Assembly (NCBI GenBank): GCA_044340485.1
Contig: JBIITN010000011.1
Coordinates: 1 to 59,037 of the forward strand
DNA length: 59,037 bases
Source: UBA2093 sp044340485
GTDB lineage: Bacteria > Actinomycetota > Acidimicrobiia > Acidimicrobiales > Ilumatobacteraceae
Reading direction: 5' to 3'
Both the position numbers and the translations under genes were made by a program. Positions 1-7,738 of this stretch are shown piece after piece. Numbering within the stretch: the first letter of the stretch is position 1; every line of letters begins with the position of its first letter. The notes under the pieces were generated by a model. That model was not told the DNA's origin, did not search any database, and was given only the letters and a program-made list of their open reading frames with translations.

Positions 1-40
1 ACTCGCCTGTGTTAGTTCCTGCTCGCTAGAGCAGATGGGA

Positions 41-68
41 GCAAACCCCAAGTGTTACTTGGGTTTGC
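41..68 (-). terminator. Hairpin downstream of tRNA-Val(TAC)
   Basis: The arms GCAAACCCCAAG (41-52) and CTTGGGTTTGC (58-68) pair over 11 bp with one bulged C and a 5-nt loop. The hairpin lies 8 nt beyond the CCA end of the minus-strand tRNA, where an intrinsic terminator is expected. The T tract after it is poor, so efficient termination is inferred. Confidence 0.55.
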
Positions 69-76
69 GACCACAG

Positions 77-153
77 TGGTGGGCGTTGAGGGACTCGAAC
101 CCCCGACCCTCTCCTTGTAAGGGAGATGCTCTAGCCAACTGAGCTAAACGCCC
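77..153 (-). tRNA. tRNA-Val (anticodon TAC), CCA encoded
   Basis: Read on the minus strand the gene folds into a cloverleaf with acceptor stem GGGCGTT/AACGCCC, D-arm TAGCTCAGTTGG and T-arm GGGTTCGAGTCCC. The anticodon loop CTTACAA gives TAC, which reads GUA/GUG valine codons. The mature body is 80-153 (74 nt), and positions 77-79 encode the terminal CCA. A TACAAT box at 179-184 lies about 25 nt upstream, after the stop of the Thr-rich secreted protein gene, and is a candidate promoter element. Confidence 0.95.
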
Positions 154-178
154 GCGAACGGAATCACCACTCTATCGG

Positions 179-184
179 ATTGTA
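179..184 (-). promoter_or_regulatory. Candidate -10 box (TACAAT) for tRNA-Val
   Basis: TACAAT on the minus strand matches TATAAT at 5 of 6 positions and would start transcription around 172, about 19 nt before the tRNA 5' end. No good -35 is visible. The tRNA could equally be processed from read-through of the upstream protein gene. Confidence 0.35.
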
Positions 185-202
185 GGGGGTCTCGTCCTCT
201 CG

Positions 203-1732
203 CTACTCAGCAATTGTCGTGGTGGTCGTCGTAGTACTGCTCGTCGTGGGCGGTGTGGTACTCGTCGTAGGTGTTGATGTCGTAGTTGTTGTCGTAGTTG
301 TCGATGTTGACGTTGTAGTTGGTGGCGGAATGATGAATCGTCCACCCCAACCCCATCGAATATCCATTGGGGCACCAAACAACGTTCCTGCAGTTATTGG
401 TATCGCATCAAGCGCATTACGTAACTGAACCCAGCCATCCCACGCAGATACCCCAGTTGTAGGACATCCGCCACGTACTTGTGCACATGCTGCTGTTTGC
501 ACCGTGAATGATCCAATACGTAGTGGCTTTCCCATCTCTAATGCGCGAGCAGATAGCACTGCCCACTGACGTGCTTGTGATCCGCTTTGTGTATGTATTT
601 GTGGCATTGCAATCACATTCGGCCCGGCATGTGACGACACCCACAACACGTCATCGACAGTCCAGCCATTTCCGCACGTCAAACGCCCGACAGATTGTGG
701 ACATCCGTCGGCAGAACCAAAGTTCCATAGGCGAATGTTTGTTGCTGATACATATCCATCAACCCACTTGCGCGCCTGTGGTGCTGGACCCCATCCTGGT
801 TCGATGTCAACAGAACCTGAAATCGCCACTCGAGGATTTGCTTCTTGCTGCGCGCGTACAACAATCTCGCCCCACACTTTTCCACCATTAAAACCATTGT
901 GCGGAGTTCGACCACCAGAGTTACTTGTTCCGATCGATACTTCCCACGGGCCACGTCCACATGCTGCAAGACCCTCAGACCATGCAGCAACAGTTGCAAC
1001 GATGGTGTCGGGTGAAATGGGATTACCGAATCCGGTTGTGCCTGTTGCTAACTGTCTGCCAAATGACAACACCACAATTCCTTGGCGCACTTTTTGTGCT
1101 TGTTCGCACGCCGCCTCACGAATGATTGGCGCTGCCACATCGATGGGGTTCACATCTTGACCGCGGACATAACTTCCGATCGCGACAGCCCATTGGTCAG
1201 AGTTTCGATCAGGAACAGACGTGGGATACCAAATCGCTTCTAAATCAGACGGACTCGGCGGCATGTCTTGTGCAATGACTCGCGGACTACGACGACATCC
1301 TTTTGTACAGTTCGCGGGTGATGGAGAAAACGCATCTACATTGACGCGAGTCCCTTTTGATAATGCGTTGCGACTCGATAACGCAATGAGACGCACTTCG
1401 TTTTTGTCTTGTGTTCCTGTCAATCGCACTGAACGACGTTGACGCTTTGGCGCATATTGATCAACAATGCGTGCACGTTTCCCGTTCACGTACACCGCTA
1501 CTCGCCCACCATTTCGACTAGCGACGTACCACATCGAAAACGAGCGACCCTTCACAGTGAAAGTAGCTGTGGCACCAGGGCCAGCCGCAAACAGTGTTGA
1601 ACCACCCCATGCCTGGCGCATCTTCTGAGGCGACCACGCCGACGGCGTAGCTTCAGCGTTCAGCGATGACGAACCACTGAACCCAATTCCTGCGACACAA
1701 ATTGCCACGCATAAAAGCAGTATTCGACGCAC
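203..1732 (-). CDS. Secreted protein with beta-sandwich domain and Thr-rich C-tail
   Basis: About 509 aa. An N-terminal hydrophobic signal peptide (residues about 1-26) is followed by a stretch (about 45-140) that looks like a carbohydrate-binding-type beta-sandwich, with alternating aromatic and Gly residues. A larger domain (about 155-465) contains a VDIEPGWG motif reminiscent of glycosidase-like folds, but I do not recognise the family. The last roughly 40 residues are almost pure Thr/Ser/Pro, as in O-glycosylated stalks, with no sorting signal or membrane helix after them. The likely start is GTG at 1732, with a TTG at 1735 as alternative. It follows the renalase-like gene with almost no gap, so co-transcription is likely. 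Function unknown; a cell-surface or secreted carbohydrate-related role is inference. Confidence 0.8.
   Translation of the reverse strand: MRRILLLCVAICVAGIGFSGSSSLNAEATPSAWSPQKMRQAWGGSTLFAAGPGATATFTVKGRSFSMWYVASRNGGRVAVYVNGKRARIVDQYAPKRQRRSVRLTGTQDKNEVRLIALSSRNALSKGTRVNVDAFSPSPANCTKGCRRSPRVIAQDMPPSPSDLEAIWYPTSVPDRNSDQWAVAIGSYVRGQDVNPIDVAAPIIREAACEQAQKVRQGIVVLSFGRQLATGTTGFGNPISPDTIVATVAAWSEGLAACGRGPWEVSIGTSNSGGRTPHNGFNGGKVWGEIVVRAQQEANPRVAISGSVDIEPGWGPAPQARKWVDGYVSATNIRLWNFGSADGCPQSVGRLTCGNGWTVDDVLWVSSHAGPNVIAMPQIHTQSGSQARQWAVLSARALEMGKPLRIGSFTVQTAACAQVRGGCPTTGVSAWDGWVQLRNALDAIPITAGTLFGAPMDIRWGWGGRFIIPPPTTTSTSTTTTTTTTSTPTTSTTPPTTSSTTTTTTTIAE
205..330. repeat. Low-complexity Thr/Ser codon tract
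   Basis: This run of near-repetitive GTNGTNGTN (plus strand) encodes the Thr/Ser/Pro tail of the minus-strand secreted protein. Imperfect triplet repetition makes it prone to length change and produces artificial Val-rich reading frames on the plus strand. Confidence 0.8.
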
Positions 1733-1737
1733 CAAAT

Positions 1738-2673
1738 TTACGCTAGTGCTACACCAGCGAAATGTCCGCTCAGGTATGCACCTTCTACCTTTGGGCCGCC
1801 GAATACATCACCTGCAAGACACAAAGTTTGTGCTTCATTCATCCACAATCGCTCTGGCCACACCGTTTGAGGAGTTGCATAGCGCCATTTTTTTACTTGC
1901 GATGACATCACAGTGACATCTGACAACCATCGCTGTGTACTAGCGAGTAACTGTTTGTGGAGCCATTCGTCTGATTGTTCGAAATGCTGAGCACTCCATT
2001 GCGGATTCACATGAAATGTTATTGCAGGTAGTGGGGAGATTCCCTTGCGCGCATTGTCACCAATAAATGAAAAGACGTCGTCGGGATCTTGCAAACCACC
2101 GTATTCACCCAAAGTGTTTGGAGATTCACTAACCACCGCGAGCAAAGCAACTGTTGCGTTGTATGAACAGGTCGCAATCTGTGTAGGTATCTCAACCCCA
2201 GAAGACGATAACAATGCCACGGTTTGCGGAATCGGTGACGTGACGAGAACTTTGTCGCACGTAAGGTCACCTGTATCTACGGTACGTATTACCCAACCCG
2301 CACCCTGTGGTGCCACACTCGTTGCAGTGACAGAGCACTGAACTGCAAGCGTCTGTGCAAGGTCTTTGGCAAGCGTATTCATTCCGCCGGTTGCCACGTA
2401 GCGAGGATGCCCGTCGTGTGAATCAAATCCTCGACACCATTCGTGGACAAGTCCACGCTGCAACCAGCCGTCTACTTGTTGTTGAAAAAGAGCATCGCGC
2501 ACAGTGAAGAACTGAGCACCGTGATCGAAACGGGCCTCTCCCTCACGACGTGTCGCCATACGTCCTCCTGGACTACGTCCTTTATCTATGACAGCGACAT
2601 CGTGACCCGCCTCTTGCAGTTCACGAGCAGCGACAAGACCAGAGAGACCTGCGCCGATGACAACAATGCGCAC
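1738..2673 (-). CDS. Renalase-like FAD/NAD(P)-dependent oxidoreductase
   Basis: 311 aa. The N-terminus is a classic dinucleotide-binding fold, IVVIGAGLSGLVAARELQ, followed by the acidic/basic turn and PGGRMATRR typical of flavin amine oxidase/renalase-like proteins. FDHGAQFFTVRD near residue 55 is also characteristic, and the C-terminus has the GDVFGGPKVEGAYLSG FAD-contacting stretch. The protein is soluble with no export signal. Bacterial renalase relatives oxidise aberrant dihydropyridine isomers of NAD(P)H; whether this one does is inferred. The start is GTG at 2673, 6 nt after the stop of the FKBP lipoprotein gene, so it sits in the same run. Specific substrate unknown. Confidence 0.8.
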   Translation of the reverse strand: MRIVVIGAGLSGLVAARELQEAGHDVAVIDKGRSPGGRMATRREGEARFDHGAQFFTVRDALFQQQVDGWLQRGLVHEWCRGFDSHDGHPRYVATGGMNTLAKDLAQTLAVQCSVTATSVAPQGAGWVIRTVDTGDLTCDKVLVTSPIPQTVALLSSSGVEIPTQIATCSYNATVALLAVVSESPNTLGEYGGLQDPDDVFSFIGDNARKGISPLPAITFHVNPQWSAQHFEQSDEWLHKQLLASTQRWLSDVTVMSSQVKKWRYATPQTVWPERLWMNEAQTLCLAGDVFGGPKVEGAYLSGHFAGVALA

Positions 2674-2679
2674 TGTTAC

Positions 2680-3216
2680 TTATTCGACCGCGAGGAGATC
2701 AACAACAAACACGAGCGTCTCGTTCGGGGCGATCACACCATCGATCCCATCGGGGCCATATCCGAGACCAGGTGGAATGGTAAGACGACGTTGACCGCCC
2801 ACTTTCATCCCCTCCACACCAAGGTCCCACCCTTGAATCACCATGCCAGAACCCAAAGAGAACTGAAACGGCTCGCCACGATCCCACGATGCGTCAAATT
2901 CTTCACCAGTACTCCACGACACACCGACGTAGTGAACGGTGACAAAACTTCCGGTCGTTGCCTGTTCTCCGTCGCCATCGCGCAAATCCTCGATGACTAG
3001 CTCCGTTGGTGGTTCACCCTCTGGTATCACAACTTCTGGTTTTTCTCCGACGACGTCATAATCGTCAACAGGAGTGAGTTCCATTTCTGTAACAGAATCA
3101 TCAGGTGCCATATCAGAAGATGTGTCGTCATCACCGCATGCGCTGACGGTGACAGCCAAGGTGAGTGCGACAAAAATGCCCAACGCAGAGCGAAGTGTGG
3201 TGCGTGAAAAAGTCAT
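2680..3216 (-). CDS. FKBP-type peptidyl-prolyl isomerase, lipoprotein
   Basis: 178 aa. Residues 1-27 form a lipoprotein signal peptide ending in a VSAC lipobox, followed by an acidic linker (about 28-70). The C-terminal FKBP domain (about 75-178) shows VTVHYVGV, FDASWDRGEPF, VIQGWDLGVEGMKVGG and LGYG, the core of the rotamase pocket. It should catalyse cis-trans isomerisation of prolyl bonds outside the membrane, probably in folding of exported proteins. The ATG start is supported by AAGGA 7 nt upstream. It directly follows a cytoplasmic paralogue, and the two genes share long near-identical DNA stretches, indicating a tandem duplication in which this copy has the export signal. Confidence 0.9.
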   Translation of the reverse strand: MTFSRTTLRSALGIFVALTLAVTVSACGDDDTSSDMAPDDSVTEMELTPVDDYDVVGEKPEVVIPEGEPPTELVIEDLRDGDGEQATTGSFVTVHYVGVSWSTGEEFDASWDRGEPFQFSLGSGMVIQGWDLGVEGMKVGGQRRLTIPPGLGYGPDGIDGVIAPNETLVFVVDLLAVE

Positions 3217-3226
3217 GAGTATTTCC

Positions 3227-3598
3227 TTAGTTCACGTTGATGAGGTCAACAACAAACACGAGCGTCTCGCCACCTTTAATGACACCACCGGCGCCATACG
3301 GGCCATAGCCCATGTCGGGTGGAATGGTGAGGCGACGGCGGCCACCCACCTTCATACCAGCAACACCTTTGTCCCATCCGTCGATCACTTGCCCTGCACC
3401 AAGACGAAATTCGAATGTCTCACTTCGATCCCACGACGCATCAAACTGCGCCTGCGTGCTCCATGCGACACCCACGTAGTGCACTTCAACAATTGCTCCA
3501 GATTTCGCTTCTGCACCATCACCAACGGTGAGGTCATCGATGACAAGTTCTGCTGGTGGCTCACCCGCAGGAATAGATACTTCAGGCTTATTTGACAT
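3227..3598 (-). CDS. FKBP-type peptidyl-prolyl isomerase, cytoplasmic
   Basis: About 123 aa, essentially one FKBP domain preceded by the linker KPEVSIPAGEPPAELV that also precedes the domain of the neighbouring lipoprotein paralogue. Visible motifs are VEVHYVGVAW, FDASWDRSETF, VIDGWDKGVAGMKVGG, RRLTIPPDMGYG and LVFVVDLI. No signal peptide is present, so it should act in the cytosol. The start is set at ATG 3598 with AGGT about 9 nt upstream; a TTG at 3607 in frame is the alternative. Ten nt separate it from the downstream FKBP lipoprotein gene and 24 nt from the secreted DUF1566-like gene upstream. Confidence 0.9.
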   Translation of the reverse strand: MSNKPEVSIPAGEPPAELVIDDLTVGDGAEAKSGAIVEVHYVGVAWSTQAQFDASWDRSETFEFRLGAGQVIDGWDKGVAGMKVGGRRRLTIPPDMGYGPYGAGGVIKGGETLVFVVDLINVN

Positions 3599-3622
3599 GG
3601 GTGCCAACCTATCGGGCTGGCA

Positions 3623-4936
3623 TCACGAGCCACCAAAGGCACGAATGGGGCGCACCCACAATGCATCTTGCGGCGATGACAACCATTTCTCACGGTCAAA
3701 TTGTTGACCGGACTTCATTGATTGGGTCCATGCATTGTTGTAGTCGTACTCCGATGATGACCAATAAAATCGTGGCGCAAACGTGTCCATTGGTTCACGC
3801 GATGTTTGCAGCACATTAAACATCACGTCGAGCTCGTCAGCAGATGGCAAGAACCAATCATCGTGACCATTCACCACGAGATCATGGGCATACCGTGCGG
3901 CATACGAACTTCTGCGATAGGTCGACACAATTGTCTTCGTATTTGCTTGACCCATCCCGATCTCTTTACTGATGACGCGAGCAATACGTGCAGTACGAGT
4001 TGCAGTGTCGCGATAGACAGGCCGTAGTCGATCATCAACGCTCAATTTCTTCCATGGCAGACCATGTACTTCCACCGACGCTGGTGCTGCTTCTAAATAT
4101 CGACCCCATGTCTGAATTTTGCCGGCGTCATAAAAGACAACTCCACCACCTGGGCCGATGTCCCCCACGGCACATGGACCAGTCGCAGAACATGTGTTTC
4201 CCGTCAACGATGGATCAGATGTTGGCGGAACGACTTTTGAAGCTTGCGGGAAAGCACGCACTGCGACAAGTCGGTAACGCTGTGATGGAAAGGAAGATCC
4301 CGTATGTGTGGGTTGGCGACGAGTGTCTTTGTTCGAATCGATGCGGCCCACGCCATTTTCATCGGTGAACATAGTGCCGTCCTGAAACATCTGATACCAC
4401 GCAAAATCATTTGATGCTTCTGTCGAAGTCCAATAAGGACCAGTGTCCATACGTGGTCGTCCGCGCATCGCTCTGAACCGATACAACTCGTTCAATTCAT
4501 CTTTCGATGGCAAGAACCAATCTCTGCGACCACCGATCGCAAGGTCATAAAGAAACTTTGCGGCATACGGCCCCGCGCCGTTTGCCTGAACGATCGCCTT
4601 TGTGTTCTCCCAACCCATGCCGATCTTTTTTGCATCCATTCGGATACGACGCAACGTCTTCGAGTCATCATGTGTATACAGCGCTCGAGGCTCACCCAAC
4701 GACCATGGCACACCGCGACCTTTTGTGATGACGCGCGCTTCGAGGTAACGACCCCACCACTGCACCGACCCTGCGTCATAAAACACCACGCCACCACCAG
4801 GTCCGATATCGCCCACACTGCACGGACCACTATTCGTGCAAATTCTCACCGCTTGCACCTCGGTACGCGCTGCGACAGTGAATATGCCAACAATCAATGC
4901 CGCAACAGCGATCGATGCGGACATGCGAAGTTTCAT
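3623..4936 (-). CDS. Secreted protein with two Lcl/DUF1566-like domains
   Basis: 437 aa with a signal peptide (about 1-29, cleavage near VQA). The mature protein is an internal duplication: residues about 33-230 and about 249-437 each begin with a CxxxGPCxVGDIGPGGGVVF segment, contain a YAA(K/R)...DL block and a DWFLPS(K/A)DEL motif, and end in a Y-W-(T/S)-S-(T/S)-E aromatic block plus an RAF strand. This resembles Lcl/DUF1566 C-type-lectin-like domains of bacterial surface proteins, which suggests ligand or matrix binding. A Cys pair opens each copy. It overlaps the IMPase-family gene by 4 nt (translational coupling) and is followed by two FKBP isomerases, one of them exported, which might assist its folding (inference). 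Confidence 0.8.
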   Translation of the reverse strand: MKLRMSASIAVAALIVGIFTVAARTEVQAVRICTNSGPCSVGDIGPGGGVVFYDAGSVQWWGRYLEARVITKGRGVPWSLGEPRALYTHDDSKTLRRIRMDAKKIGMGWENTKAIVQANGAGPYAAKFLYDLAIGGRRDWFLPSKDELNELYRFRAMRGRPRMDTGPYWTSTEASNDFAWYQMFQDGTMFTDENGVGRIDSNKDTRRQPTHTGSSFPSQRYRLVAVRAFPQASKVVPPTSDPSLTGNTCSATGPCAVGDIGPGGGVVFYDAGKIQTWGRYLEAAPASVEVHGLPWKKLSVDDRLRPVYRDTATRTARIARVISKEIGMGQANTKTIVSTYRRSSYAARYAHDLVVNGHDDWFLPSADELDVMFNVLQTSREPMDTFAPRFYWSSSEYDYNNAWTQSMKSGQQFDREKWLSSPQDALWVRPIRAFGGS

Positions 4937-5751
4937 GTCATCTCACGTTGTCGAATCTCGAGAAGCTCAGATAACAATTCTTGTGATCGCGCAACCACGG
5001 GAGTGCGGCGTTCGTCGTGATCGCCAATAATGAGATCGCGTCCAAACGCTTCACCGATTGCCACACCTGCTTCGCGACAAATGAGCAGCGCTCCGAGGTA
5101 ATCCCACACGCCGTGATCATGAAAATCAACATATCCATCGAGTGCGCCTTTGGCGACCAAGCACATGTCAAGTGCGATCGCACCTAGTGCACGAAACTGC
5201 CACCATCCCGGATTGTGAGGGGGCACACCCGACACGCCGATAACTGCTTCGTGAAGTCCGATAGTTCCGTGAGCGCGCATCGGCACGCCATCACATAACG
5301 CTCCTGCGCCCCGAATCGCGCTATATCGAGTTTCCGTGCCGGATTGTTCGGCAACAAGTGCAACACGCAATCCGTCTTTGTCGATGACGCACAGAGACGT
5401 TGCAAACCATGGGACTCCCTTGCCTGCATTCGTGGAACCATCGACGGGATCAACCACCACCATGAGCTCGTCACCCGTCACGGGCCACGAAAAATTAGTC
5501 AGTCCACTTTCTTCTGACAACACTCCAAAGCCTGCTTCGTCGAGCATGTCGAGAACAAGATCATCAATTGCAATGTCGGCTGAGTATTGACCCTCGCGAA
5601 CACCAGAAAACGACCAATCTGTAAGTTCATCTAATTCGTCTGCGGCTGCGTCAGCAACATCGTGCAAAAACGCGAGGATCTCACGGTCGTCTGATTCGTA
5701 ATGAAAGCGGGTCACGTCTAGAACGGTAGTGTCAATGTGCGTGGCAGTCAT
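4933..5751 (-). CDS. Inositol monophosphatase family phosphatase
   Basis: About 272 aa, the usual length for the family. Metal-binding motifs are visible: SEES (about 79-82), DPVDGSTN (101-108) and VWDYLGALLICREAG near residue 215, which carries the second Asp. Family members dephosphorylate inositol phosphates, 3'-phosphoadenosine compounds or histidinol phosphate using Mg2+. The start is taken as ATG 5751, because the next upstream ATG (5778) would overlap the divergent gene. It heads the run ending at the Thr-rich secreted protein. Actinobacterial histidinol-phosphatase HisN belongs to this family and the HisB here lacks a phosphatase domain, so a HisN role is possible but unproven. Confidence 0.85.
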   Translation of the reverse strand: MTATHIDTTVLDVTRFHYESDDREILAFLHDVADAAADELDELTDWSFSGVREGQYSADIAIDDLVLDMLDEAGFGVLSEESGLTNFSWPVTGDELMVVVDPVDGSTNAGKGVPWFATSLCVIDKDGLRVALVAEQSGTETRYSAIRGAGALCDGVPMRAHGTIGLHEAVIGVSGVPPHNPGWWQFRALGAIALDMCLVAKGALDGYVDFHDHGVWDYLGALLICREAGVAIGEAFGRDLIIGDHDERRTPVVARSQELLSELLEIRQREMT

Positions 5752-5776
5752 CGATATCGCCGGTTTTGTTGCCGAC

Positions 5777-6304
5777 ATGAAAAGCCACGCCGTGGATCAT
5801 GGCTTTCATGTTCACGATGAACGACATTTTGTTGAGACATATTCACTGCGCCAGCTGTGGGAAGTGGATCTTCACCCAGAAGAGGCGTGCAGTGGCCCCA
5901 TTGATCTTCACCTGAGCCTCGAGATTGACCCTCGTGTCTTACTTCAGTTTGAAGATGAAGTGGTGAAACTAGAAGACCCCGAAGACGTGCCCGACGGAGA
6001 CTTCTCATTCCCTTTGCTCTTTACATGGACGATGCCACCACTCACTTCTCCTCCTGATCTGTTAATTCTCGCAACTGAGATTGCGGGAATTGGAGGAGTC
6101 GACCTACCTGTTGAAGTGTCGGCCATCGATTCTTTTCACGCCGTCACCGACGCGCCGGAACGCAGTTTGTCGATTGTGGCGCGCAAGTTGGTCTCACTTG
6201 TTGACGTGTATCGACCACGCGATGACACATTCTGCGATGTGCTTGATCGTTGTCGCGATGTGAGCCTTGACCTGTTGGCGCGTGCGCCACAGTGGACTGA
6301 CTAG
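5777..6304 (+). CDS. Conserved hypothetical protein (acidic, soluble)
   Basis: About 175 aa, acidic, with no signal peptide or membrane helix. I do not recognise the family. Visible features are YSLRQLWEVDLHPEEACSGP near the N-terminus, alternating hydrophobic strands (DLHLSLEIDPRVLL, FPLLFTWTMPPL) and a helical C-terminus (DVLDRCRDVSLDLLARAP). Codon usage matches the neighbours, and it is the only plausible gene across this stretch. ATG 5777 is chosen because it leaves 25 nt to the divergent IMPase start. The gene converges on the collagen-like gene with only 4 nt between the stop codons. Confidence 0.7.
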   Translation: MKSHAVDHGFHVHDERHFVETYSLRQLWEVDLHPEEACSGPIDLHLSLEIDPRVLLQFEDEVVKLEDPEDVPDGDFSFPLLFTWTMPPLTSPPDLLILATEIAGIGGVDLPVEVSAIDSFHAVTDAPERSLSIVARKLVSLVDVYRPRDDTFCDVLDRCRDVSLDLLARAPQWTD

Positions 6305-6308
6305 TTAC

Positions 6309-7460
6309 TTACTTCACCTGATTAACGGTGGCGATCAGAGATGGAATTGCTGGGCGAACACCATTAGCGGGCAGATATAGCATCTCTGTCTGTTCCGTAG
6401 TAGATGACCACATCAACTGATACTTATCGCATCCCGACTCATCACAAGTCACCGGCACGAAGAAGTTCCAAGCGGCAACAAAACGAGTTCCGTTTGATAA
6501 CAGTGTGACGTCAGTTGCCGTGTCTGGAACATCAACACCGTTCTTACGCAACCAAATACTTGTGTAGCTCACGTCGCCGCCTTGCAAACGCCATAACTGT
6601 GCAGAGAATGCAAGGTTGTACACACCCGGGTTAGTGAATGTGAATTGTGAACCGTTAGTGATCGACACCCCTTGGTTATTTGCGGTATCTGCTTCGCCCA
6701 ACAACATCGGATATGGAGTATCTGCCTCATACACACCTGGTCCACCCTGAATAGTGACGTCCCAGAAGGAACCGGAATCACCGAGTCCACTAGTGCCCGT
6801 TTCGCCGGGCACTCCCTGTGGGCCTTGCTCGCCTTGTGGACCTGCCGGGCCGGTCAACGAATCGATGAAATCTTGTTCGGTTCCTTCGTTGCCGAGTGCT
6901 AGCCACACTTCATATGTGCTTAGTCCACATTCACCAGCGACACCCTGAATACCTGGCTCACCTTGTGGACCAGTTGCGCCGGTTTGACCAGTTGCACCAG
7001 CCTCACCTTGTGGACCAGTTGCGCCGGTTTGACCAGTTGCACCAGCCTCACCTTGTGGACCAGTTGCGCCGGTTTGACCAGTTGCACCAGCCTCACCTTG
7101 TGGACCAGTTGCGCCGGTTTGACCAGTTGCACCATCTTCGCCGTCTGTGCCATCTGCGCCGGGAGTACCCGGTTTGCCGGTTGAGCCAGTCTCGCCTTCT
7201 TCACCAGCCTCACCTTGTGGACCAGTAGCACCATCTGAGCCTTGTTCACCAGTTGCACCCGTTTCACCTGTCGCACCGTCTTCGATCTGACCAATTAGTG
7301 CCAAACAATCACGCACACGTCGATCAGACGTTTCCGAACCAACATCACATCCTCGAAGTAGCAGTGCAATGATTGCAATTATTAGTGCGGTCGTAGCTAT
7401 TGCTCCAAGAGTGCGATGCAACACCTTGTTTTGATCGCGTTCTTCTTGCGCAACATTCAT
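6309..7460 (-). CDS. Membrane-anchored collagen-like protein with C1q/TNF-like head
   Basis: 383 aa. A short cytoplasmic N-terminus precedes one transmembrane helix (about 19-38, IATTALIIAIIALLLRG). From about residue 60 to 180 the sequence is a Gly-X-Y collagen repeat rich in GPQGEA, GATGQT and GATGPQ. The motif YEVWLALGNEGTEQDFIDSL, found next to collagen repeats in phage and bacterial fibres, interrupts it, and a second short collagen block follows. The last roughly 150 residues look like a jelly-roll trimeric head (GVYNLAFSAQL, SIWLRKNGVDV). Expected form: a trimeric stalk protruding from the membrane, used for adhesion or recognition (inference). It contains one Cys pair, CDESGC, in the head. 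It lies downstream of a tRNA gene, so it may be expressed from its own promoter. Confidence 0.85.
   Translation of the reverse strand: MNVAQEERDQNKVLHRTLGAIATTALIIAIIALLLRGCDVGSETSDRRVRDCLALIGQIEDGATGETGATGEQGSDGATGPQGEAGEEGETGSTGKPGTPGADGTDGEDGATGQTGATGPQGEAGATGQTGATGPQGEAGATGQTGATGPQGEAGATGQTGATGPQGEPGIQGVAGECGLSTYEVWLALGNEGTEQDFIDSLTGPAGPQGEQGPQGVPGETGTSGLGDSGSFWDVTIQGGPGVYEADTPYPMLLGEADTANNQGVSITNGSQFTFTNPGVYNLAFSAQLWRLQGGDVSYTSIWLRKNGVDVPDTATDVTLLSNGTRFVAAWNFFVPVTCDESGCDKYQLMWSSTTEQTEMLYLPANGVRPAIPSLIATVNQVK
6961..7134. repeat. 45-bp tandem repeat in the collagen-like gene
   Basis: A 45-bp unit beginning CCTTGTGGACCAGTTGCGCC starts at 6961, 7006, 7051 and 7096. The first three copies appear identical and the fourth diverges at about 7135. 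Each unit encodes 15 residues, i.e. five Gly-X-Y triplets, so copy-number changes keep the frame and alter stalk length. Confidence 0.92.
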
Positions 7461-7636
7461 AGAAGGTTCATCAATACTAATGCGTACACGCTATTGCAGA
7501 AAAATCCACAACGACAGTTAACGAACTTTTTCTTAAAAAACATCACGTATTTGCCAATACTTCCTGGAAGTTGTTTCACACAACCAACACTGTGGCATGA
7601 CGACACATGAGCACAACAACATGTGCCTTGAAATTG

Positions 7637-7710
<74 letters not shown>

Positions 7711-7738
7711 GAGCCAGTCACGCTAGCGGTTGAAGTGC

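Noticed and set aside
6961..7134. Regular repeat resembling a CRISPR array
   Set aside because: The units are contiguous 45-bp copies with no unique spacers and encode in-frame Gly-X-Y triplets.
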